From Cyclobacteriaceae bacterium (GTDB lineage Bacteria > Bacteroidota > Bacteroidia > Cytophagales > Cyclobacteriaceae): DNA of 5,060 nucleotides. The notes under the pieces were generated by a model, which searched no databases, was not told where the DNA came from, and worked only from the letters and a program-made list of their open reading frames with translations. The translations under genes and the position numbers were made by a program. Of this stretch, positions 1 to 5,060 are shown one piece after another; position 1 is the first letter of the stretch, and the number at the start of each line of letters is the position of its first letter. The stretch is taken from assembly GCA_028289505.1 (NCBI GenBank), contig JANQPK010000342.1:1-5060 (forward strand), given 5' to 3'.

Positions 1-3000
1 GGCAGAAAAGGTGTTAAGGGCAGTCTGGTCGATAACCGATTTGGTGATTACTTTACGGACAACCTGCGCTTTAAAAATCAAGGTAATGACGCATGGGTAC
101 CTGATCAGAGCTCCGATCACTTCGATCGTACCAATACCAAATTCAGTGATGGCGTAGGAACGTACAATGCAACCGGTGACAAGTACTATTTTACCAGTTG
201 CTACGAGGGAAACGCTTTCTGCAAGCTTTATGTCATCTACCGGGAAAATGGATCCTGGAGAAGTCCAACTCTGCTCAATGAAAATGTAAATGCTCCAGGT
301 TATGATAACAAGCATCCTGCATTATCCACAGGTGGAGATACCTTGATATTTATATCCAACAGACCCGGAGGTCCTGGTGGGAATGACCTTTGGTATAGTG
401 TGCTTGAGGGTGAAGAGAACTGGCAGTCACCGAGCCCCTTACCGGGTGCTGTCAATACGCCGTTCAACGAGGCTTCACCTTACTGTTACGGCAATAATTT
501 ACTCTTTTTTAGCTCGGATGGCCATGCTGGTATTGGCAGCGTAGACATCTTCATGGCTGAAAACTATGCCAGTACTAATAGTACCATTCAAAATCTGGGA
601 ACTCCTTTTAACTCGGGTTATGACGACAGCTTTTTTTCTTTGGGACAAGGATTGGGCTATTTGTCATCGAACCGTCCGGGGGGTAAAGGAAAATTTGACA
701 TATATGCTTTTAACTTTCCGGTTGAAAATCAAGATCTGGCACAGTTTCTAGAGGAAACTGCAGAAGGATCACACCTGCGATCCCGAATTCGAGACCGTGA
801 TGCCAGTAACCTGTTTGCTTCCCGTGATGAGGATCAGTTCTACTACGATAATCTTTCAGGAGATGAGAGGGCTAGGTTAGACAGGATCCTGTTAGCAAAA
901 CAGGCCAGTGAGGGGATTCCGGATCTTTCCTCCTTATCAAAAGACGACGTTAAGTACTATCACAAACTGGACATCGGTACCAAAGCCATCATCGAGCGAT
1001 TAGCCTTAAAAAAGGCTATGGAGCTTGAGGGGCTAGCTGCCACCAGCCAAATGTCCCCTCAGCAAAAACTTGACTGGGAGTACTATCAAAACATTGACGA
1101 GGTCGAGAAAGCGATTATTGACCGAATTTTGAACGTGAGAGTAGAAGGAAGAAGAATGGCTTTGTCCAAATTGAGCAGACAAGAAAGAGTATATACCTCA
1201 GATCCACGGAATAAAGATAGAATTGAAAGTAAAGTACAGCTTCGATCCCTAATGTCATTGGCCAATACATTGAATTATCGGACACAGCTGGGTCAGCAAA
1301 AGTATCAACAGAATCAAAGTGGGGTTAGCTCAGCAGTCTTGGAAGATAAACCCAACCTAGAATCGAGAGCGTCAGCCTATACCACCACTATTGAAGCGCT
1401 CGGAGCCTCTCATAAGCTCTTTTACCATAGTCTTGATCCTGAGCGTCGTGATGACATCCATCAGTCAGCACTTCGCCAAGCTGTAAAGCAGGCAAATGTC
1501 AATCAATCGCAGTATACTGTGGTACTTTCCGATGTTGGTCTCCTCGAGGACCCCTTTAATCCGTCTGCTTACCAAGAAACAGGAGACCGCCAAAAGGCTA
1601 TGGAGGTTAAAACGGCTATAGAATATCAGCTAAAAACACAAATTGCGGAATCGAACCTGTCCGCCTTGGCTTTCACCAAGCAAGAGCTTGCGGTACAGCA
1701 AGGTATGTTGGAACGGCACCTGGGAGTACTGAGTCAAAGGGAATTGGAAACTCAAGTGTTGCAGCAACAGTTGCAGCAATACTTGGAGGAGCAGGAGAAC
1801 GCACCCGACCCGGCAATGGAAGCAAAAATTGTGGAGGAGTACTACACGCAGCTTCAGGATTTACCATTTCTAACTCCTAAGGAAAGCTACTACTTCAACT
1901 CCTTAAGCCCAGGTCAGTTATTACGCCTGGAGCGATTGACCACTATGGTGGATGACCAAACCAATAATAGACAACAGGACCTTTCAGAGAAGGAATTCTT
2001 GGCATATCAGCAAGCTACCGACCAGTGGTACTATTTAGAGCTTCCGCAAAAGGAGCAGCAGATGGTAGACCAGCTAATTGCTCATGGATGGAATCTTGAC
2101 TCACCTGAGATCAGCGAATTTGTCATGGGTTTGGATCATCTGGAAAGGGATCGCATCGATCGCATGATGGGTAATAAGAATTTGAATCTGGAACTGCAGT
2201 CTAGCCAAAGAATTGCTATTAATCAGGAGTTAGAACAGCAATCGCCGTCTAAGCAAATCGTTGATACCAGTGGAGAATCAGAGCAAGAGCTCCTACCCAT
2301 TAGCGGTAGCACTGAAATATACTTCGACTTCGATCAGCATACATTGCGTGCTGAAGCCAGAAAGACCTTAACCGAATTACAAGAATACCTAAAGCAAGCA
2401 GGTAAACCCGTGACTGTGGTGATTGAGGGACATACGGATAATACCGGTAGTAAATCATATAATCAAAAACTGGCTGAAAGGAGAAGCCAATCAGCAGCTC
2501 AAATATTCAGGGCAGAAACTGACCTGATCCAAATAACCACCAAGAGTTTGGGAGAAGAACGACCTGCATTTGACAACCAAACAGCTAGCGGCCGACAGAT
2601 GAATCGACGAGTGGAGTTAAAAATAAGCGGGCTTCCTTACCAATCTGGTTTTCGCACCTATCTGGTGAAGCCCAATGTAACTTTAAGCATGATCGCCATG
2701 GCCACAGGTTTACAAGAAAGTGATATTATCCGATGGAACGGACAGATAGGTAAAAAGCCCAGGGCATACCAACCTATTCGTTTGCCAGCTGATTTAGAGG
2801 CAGATCAACTGAGATCAGTACTTTACTTTCCGGGCCAATCCAAACCTGATAATGATAAGGACCAGATTCATACGGTTGCGAAGGGGGAAAATTTATTCAG
2901 ACTGGCTCAAATGTACCATACCACAGTGCAGACGTTGGAGGAGCTCAACCAAACCTCTTCTAACGATCTGATGCTGGGACAACAGATTAGGGTGAGGTAG
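1..3000 (+). CDS. OmpA-family peptidoglycan-binding protein with PD40 propeller, helical repeats and C-terminal LysM (5' partial)
   Basis: Probable envelope scaffold attached to peptidoglycan. The frame is open from base 1 to the TAG at 2998-3000 (999 residues, numbered from base 1), so the N-terminus and any signal peptide lie upstream; the in-frame TTG at 343 falls inside a propeller blade and is not the start. Domains: PD40/TolB-like blades at about 55-240, with SNRPGG at 119-124 and 223-228 and a Cys pair (C67, C74); a Gln/Glu-rich helical region at about 245-750 with seven copies of a 17-residue motif and a likely coiled coil at about 535-600; an OmpA C-terminal domain at about 767-877 with GHTDNTG and NRRVEL motifs; a divergent LysM-like segment at about 884-928; and a clear LysM at 956-999. 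D813 and R828 match the spacing of the Asp/Arg pair that binds diaminopimelate in Acinetobacter OmpA. No transmembrane segment is seen. The OmpA and LysM calls are firm; the cellular role is inferred. It differs from PorE in having LysM at the C-terminus. Confidence 0.93.
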   Translation, partial: GRKGVKGSLVDNRFGDYFTDNLRFKNQGNDAWVPDQSSDHFDRTNTKFSDGVGTYNATGDKYYFTSCYEGNAFCKLYVIYRENGSWRSPTLLNENVNAPGYDNKHPALSTGGDTLIFISNRPGGPGGNDLWYSVLEGEENWQSPSPLPGAVNTPFNEASPYCYGNNLLFFSSDGHAGIGSVDIFMAENYASTNSTIQNLGTPFNSGYDDSFFSLGQGLGYLSSNRPGGKGKFDIYAFNFPVENQDLAQFLEETAEGSHLRSRIRDRDASNLFASRDEDQFYYDNLSGDERARLDRILLAKQASEGIPDLSSLSKDDVKYYHKLDIGTKAIIERLALKKAMELEGLAATSQMSPQQKLDWEYYQNIDEVEKAIIDRILNVRVEGRRMALSKLSRQERVYTSDPRNKDRIESKVQLRSLMSLANTLNYRTQLGQQKYQQNQSGVSSAVLEDKPNLESRASAYTTTIEALGASHKLFYHSLDPERRDDIHQSALRQAVKQANVNQSQYTVVLSDVGLLEDPFNPSAYQETGDRQKAMEVKTAIEYQLKTQIAESNLSALAFTKQELAVQQGMLERHLGVLSQRELETQVLQQQLQQYLEEQENAPDPAMEAKIVEEYYTQLQDLPFLTPKESYYFNSLSPGQLLRLERLTTMVDDQTNNRQQDLSEKEFLAYQQATDQWYYLELPQKEQQMVDQLIAHGWNLDSPEISEFVMGLDHLERDRIDRMMGNKNLNLELQSSQRIAINQELEQQSPSKQIVDTSGESEQELLPISGSTEIYFDFDQHTLRAEARKTLTELQEYLKQAGKPVTVVIEGHTDNTGSKSYNQKLAERRSQSAAQIFRAETDLIQITTKSLGEERPAFDNQTASGRQMNRRVELKISGLPYQSGFRTYLVKPNVTLSMIAMATGLQESDIIRWNGQIGKKPRAYQPIRLPADLEADQLRSVLYFPGQSKPDNDKDQIHTVAKGENLFRLAQMYHTTVQTLEELNQTSSNDLMLGQQIRVR
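178..711 (+). repeat. PD40/TolB-like beta-propeller blades (protein-level repeat)
   Basis: Four related blades can be read in the protein, at about residues 60-80, 113-134, 165-187 and 217-237. Each has a hydrophobic strand, then a Ser/Cys- and Gly-rich turn, then an (N/D/K)-(L/I)-(Y/W/F) strand: CKLYVI, NDLWYS, VDIFMA and FDIYAF. Between blades a turn such as NTPFNEASP or GTPFNSGYDD recurs. Two turns share SNRPGG. These are features of the PD40 (WD40-like) family common in Bacteroidota OmpA proteins. A propeller usually has six or more blades, so the rest are probably encoded upstream of the window. Likely a protein-protein interaction surface; its partner is unknown. Confidence 0.8.
841..2169 (+). 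repeat. Seven degenerate copies of a 17-residue helical motif
   Basis: Copies start at bases 841, 955, 1081, 1420, 1891, 2029 and 2119, each 51 bp. All align without gaps: aromatic (Y/F) at 1, Y/F/V at 2, L or I at 5, a hydrophobic residue at 13, D/E/H at 14, R/Q at 15 and mostly a hydrophobic residue at 16. Examples are YYDNLSGDERARLDRIL, YYQNIDEVEKAIIDRIL and FVMGLDHLERDRIDRMM. An LS/LT/MS-containing, acidic or Gln-rich lead-in often precedes the aromatic pair. Spacing is short at each end (114, 126, then 138, 90 bp) and long in the middle (339, 471 bp). The copies are diverged at DNA level, so this is an old protein repeat. Predicted to be helical from composition; I know no named domain for it. 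Confidence 0.75.
1758..1779 (+). repeat. Short direct repeat GTTGCAGCAA, two copies at 12-bp period
   Basis: GTTGCAGCAA occurs at 1758-1767 and again at 1770-1779, separated by CA. It encodes the Gln-rich stretch LQQQLQQ in the presumed coiled coil of the OmpA-LysM protein. Probably a simple replication-slippage type duplication or chance codon reuse in a low-complexity protein segment. Confidence 0.5.
2299..2631 (+). other. OmpA C-terminal peptidoglycan-binding domain (within the CDS)
   Basis: Residues 767-877 of the partial protein. The first strand is IYFDFDQHTLR, followed by a helix, the GHTDNTG loop, a helix containing LAERRSQSA and the closing GRQMNRRVELKI strand, all in family order and at normal length. 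The Asp of GHTDNTG (codon 2437-2439) and the second Arg of AERR (codon 2482-2484) are 15 residues apart, as in peptidoglycan-binding OmpA proteins, so binding of the stem-peptide diaminopimelate is expected to be intact. No key residue appears lost. Confidence 0.95.
2650..2997 (+). other. C-terminal LysM pair: one divergent, one canonical (within the CDS)
   Basis: The last segment (2866-2997) reads as a normal LysM: IHTVAKGENLFRLAQMYHTT, then the helix TVQTLEELNQ, the turn SSNDLMLGQ and the closing QIRVR at the very C-terminus. The earlier segment (2650-2784) follows the same plan, with YLVKPNVTLSMIAMATGL, then ESDIIRWNG and closing QPIRLP, but lacks the usual Gly-Asp/Glu after the first strand and has an Arg/Lys-rich insert in the second loop. 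LysM binds N-acetylglucosamine-containing glycans, so this end could grip glycan strands while the OmpA domain holds stem peptides. The second LysM is firm; the first is probable. Confidence 0.85.
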
Positions 3001-3007
3001 TATTACC
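2996..3007. other. Tail-to-tail gene junction with small inverted repeat
   Basis: The + strand stop TAG (2998-3000) and the - strand stop TAA (3005-3003) are separated by two bases. GGTA at 2996-2999 pairs with TACC at 3004-3007 across a four-base loop, so both stops lie inside the inverted repeat. The stem is too short and has no following T-run, so it is not a convincing terminator. Any terminator for either gene must lie within the opposite gene's coding end. Confidence 0.6.
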
Positions 3008-5060
3008 GCAGACTTGAAATGATTTCCTCAATCTCTGAAGCTGGTACCGCTTCCGGTTGGTCTAGTTTTACACTTATGCGTAGTGCCTTGAGTCCGGTAA
3101 CGCCTTGTGTATCCTCCAGAGTGAGCTTTTTAACGTCAGAACTTATAAGTTTTCTGTGAGACAAGAATTCGATATATTTCTGATATTCCGCTTCAATTTC
3201 TGAATTGGTGTATACTACTGTGACCGTGCCAGGTTGCGTGGCTCTTTCTTTGGTACCTTTGATGAGCGCCTTATCGATACGTTTTTTAATGATCTCATAA
3301 CGTATATTGTAAGCACCATCTACGTCAAACTTTTTTTCGTCCACTCTGAATCTAATTGACATCGGTTCGTCATGAACTAGGATCAACTGTGCGGTACTCA
3401 GGGAAATGGGCAATTCAGGTTCCAATTTTGCCGCCAAGCGTGTCATCTCGGTCATCATGATCAGTTGCCACAATCGGATATTGGATAAGCACATTTCATT
3501 AAATACCCCTTTCTTTAACAAAGATCGGCCAATGTAAATGTTATAATCTATACCGTCGGTCTTATATTTTTCGAAATAATGAGGGTACATCACCTGAGCC
3601 TCTTCTTGTTTTTGATCCAAGAATTCACTTAAAGTGGTGTTTATTTTGGTGACGCTTTGTTCGTACAATTTTCTGCGCTTGTAGACCACTCCTAAGTTGG
3701 GATCCAGTGCAAACTTATATTTATCTACATCTTTGTTTAGCTCGGGAAACTCACTAATTAGATAATCGAAGAGCGGTTCTACCTCTTTGTTCAAAATCTT
3801 GAATACCCTGGTTTCATCCTGGGATTTCAAACCCTTGCTGATGGAAGTGATCAGTTTTTCGATCCTGAAGTTGATCTCACTCAGAACAGGAAAATCCCTT
3901 AGCTCCTCAGCCTTCAATACTACTTTCTGAGCCAATTTCAGCTGCGATATGAGGTCTGCCTGAATTGCTAGATTGCGATGTACCGAGGAATCCCTGATAT
4001 CCGCCATACCGTACAATGGAAATACCTGATCAAACACTATGGGCTCCATTTCAGTCTCCGCATATCCACTTTCCTTAGCCTTCATAAAGTTTTCCGCAGC
4101 TTCTTGAAAGCGCCAGGCCACACTACTGTGTATGGCGGTAAACTTCTCCATAATAACTGCATCGATACGGTTTGCTCTCTCTTCGACGCTTCTTTGGATA
4201 GCTACTGAAAATAAAGGTAAAATGTCCTTCACTCTGGTCATAATAATGGAATTGAGCGCTTTGGATTGACCAGATCCAAGTTCAAGGTAACCGATAACCG
4301 TGTGGTTGTACTTTAGAGGAGCAACGATCAGACTTCTTACGTTCGATTCCTTAATGGCAACTTCAATACCCGTAGGTGCTTCAAGCTTATCCATGTTCTC
4401 AACCACCACCGACTCGGTGGTCAGAACTTTTTGATAAATAGAACCTTCAAATTCCTGGCCTATGTTTTTTATTCCACTCTTGCAAACTAGGTCACGCCAA
4501 CTCCAATGACCAAAGTTCCTTACCCCATGTGTTTCGTCGTAAACTCCAATCCCAACCTTAAGGTCTGGTACTTTAAACAAACTTCTTACGTTGTGGCGTA
4601 TTTTTTGGAATAGCTCTTCCGACAAAAGCGCGTTACTCTCCAGCAGGTTATTCTTCAGCTGAGACAGTACCTCATTGTGGGTAACGTTGACCAGCGTGCA
4701 AACCACAAATCCGTTAATTTCAAAAATCTCCGGTGGCAGATTTTTCTGCCATAATTCTACGTCAACAATGTTGTCCAGCATGTAGTCGATATCTGCTTCA
4801 CTGAGATCCTTCAATTCACCAGTGAGATTGATATCAACGAAATCCGCATTGATGGTCATTTTGTAGTGCACATCAAGCCCGGTATCAGGATCTTTCATGG
4901 AAAAGATGAAAGGTGTTTCCAAGGGAATATGGCGGTTGTAAAATTTTGCCAGCAAAGACCGGCAAGCATGCACGAACTTGGCATAGTGCACCAAGGAAGG
5001 ATCCAGGTTTGAGGGCTTACCCAGACAACCACCGTTGGCTTCCATTATTGATTGGAATCT
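3003..5060 (-). CDS. GAF domain-containing cytoplasmic protein of Cytophagales type (5' partial likely)
   Basis: Residues are counted from the ATG at 5045-5043, which gives 680 residues to the TAA at 3005-3003. The frame continues open to 5060 (RFQSI before that Met), no ribosome binding site precedes it, and relatives as I recall them carry well over 100 more residues upstream, so this Met is probably internal. A central GAF-like domain at about 125-285 is shown by the core FEGSIYQKVLTTESVVVENM (199-218) and SLIVAPLKYNHTVIGYLELG (238-257). After it come a helical region (about 285-480) with MEPIVFDQVFPLYGMADIRD (333-352), then conserved-looking blocks including MYPHYFEKYKTDGIDYNIYI (486-505) and FDVDGAYNIRYEIIKKRIDK (573-592). 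No signal peptide, membrane segment, kinase, cyclase or HD output domain is visible. Likely a soluble sensor or regulator; ligand and output are unknown. The gene is convergent with the OmpA-LysM gene, so not co-transcribed with it. Confidence 0.88.
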   Translation of the reverse strand, partial: RFQSIMEANGGCLGKPSNLDPSLVHYAKFVHACRSLLAKFYNRHIPLETPFIFSMKDPDTGLDVHYKMTINADFVDINLTGELKDLSEADIDYMLDNIVDVELWQKNLPPEIFEINGFVVCTLVNVTHNEVLSQLKNNLLESNALLSEELFQKIRHNVRSLFKVPDLKVGIGVYDETHGVRNFGHWSWRDLVCKSGIKNIGQEFEGSIYQKVLTTESVVVENMDKLEAPTGIEVAIKESNVRSLIVAPLKYNHTVIGYLELGSGQSKALNSIIMTRVKDILPLFSVAIQRSVEERANRIDAVIMEKFTAIHSSVAWRFQEAAENFMKAKESGYAETEMEPIVFDQVFPLYGMADIRDSSVHRNLAIQADLISQLKLAQKVVLKAEELRDFPVLSEINFRIEKLITSISKGLKSQDETRVFKILNKEVEPLFDYLISEFPELNKDVDKYKFALDPNLGVVYKRRKLYEQSVTKINTTLSEFLDQKQEEAQVMYPHYFEKYKTDGIDYNIYIGRSLLKKGVFNEMCLSNIRLWQLIMMTEMTRLAAKLEPELPISLSTAQLILVHDEPMSIRFRVDEKKFDVDGAYNIRYEIIKKRIDKALIKGTKERATQPGTVTVVYTNSEIEAEYQKYIEFLSHRKLISSDVKKLTLEDTQGVTGLKALRISVKLDQPEAVPASEIEEIISSLR

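Noticed and set aside
566..751. 61-codon + strand reading frame inside the propeller region
   Set aside because: It overlaps the long frame that clearly encodes PD40 blades, and its translation has no recognisable family features.
1673..1867. 64-codon - strand reading frame, Pro/Ala-rich
   Set aside because: It is antisense to the Gln-rich coiled-coil region; its odd composition is explained by reverse reading of CAG/GAG-type codons.
2149..2168. GATCGCAT direct repeat around ATCGAT, considered as a regulatory or binding site
   Set aside because: It is inside the last helical motif copy (RDRIDRM), where repeated Asp/Arg/Ile codons explain it.
3037..3053. GAAGC/GCTTC hairpin with a 7-base loop containing the palindrome GGTACC, considered as a terminator
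   Set aside because: The stem is only 5 bp and no T-run follows on either strand; it lies within the coding end of the GAF gene.
3978..4208. 76-codon + strand reading frame
   Set aside because: It is antisense to the middle of the GAF gene, whose translation is continuous and family-like; no independent support.
1..5060. Possible T9SS/gliding gene (PorE-like) or defence system
   Set aside because: PD40 plus OmpA resembles PorE in part, but the visible order (propeller, long helical repeats, OmpA, LysM) differs, the N-terminus is missing, and no T9SS or defence partner is in the window.

Overview
The window holds two protein-coding genes that face each other tail to tail and fill essentially every base. 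There is no RNA gene, CRISPR array, insertion sequence or non-coding stretch longer than 2 bp. Both genes run off the window at their 5' ends, so no promoter or certain start codon is visible.

The organism is most likely a member of the Bacteroidota, probably of the Cytophagales group. The first protein combines PD40 propeller blades with an OmpA domain, a layout typical of that phylum. The second resembles a large cytoplasmic GAF-domain family that I recall from Cytophagales genomes. This placement rests on protein family resemblance recalled from memory, not on a search.

Bases 1-3000 (+ strand) encode the last 999 residues of a large cell-envelope protein. In order it has at least four PD40/TolB-like blades, a long Gln/Glu-rich helical region carrying seven copies of an ungapped 17-residue motif, an OmpA-type peptidoglycan-binding domain, a divergent LysM-like segment and a good C-terminal LysM. 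The frame is open from base 1, so the in-frame TTG at 343 is not the start. The architecture suggests an outer-membrane-associated or periplasmic scaffold: the propeller would make protein contacts, the helical region would act as a spacer, and the C-terminus would grip peptidoglycan.

Bases 3003-5060 (- strand) encode 685 residues of a soluble GAF-domain protein, with a central GAF sensor domain and a long, distinctive C-terminal region that has no domain name I know. Its first in-frame ATG is at 5045, but the frame stays open to the window edge and the true start is probably outside.

The genes are separated by 2 bp. Nothing links them functionally; convergent orientation argues against an operon. 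The most interesting feature is the seven-copy helical repeat in the OmpA-LysM protein. I found no defence, mobile or otherwise exotic system.
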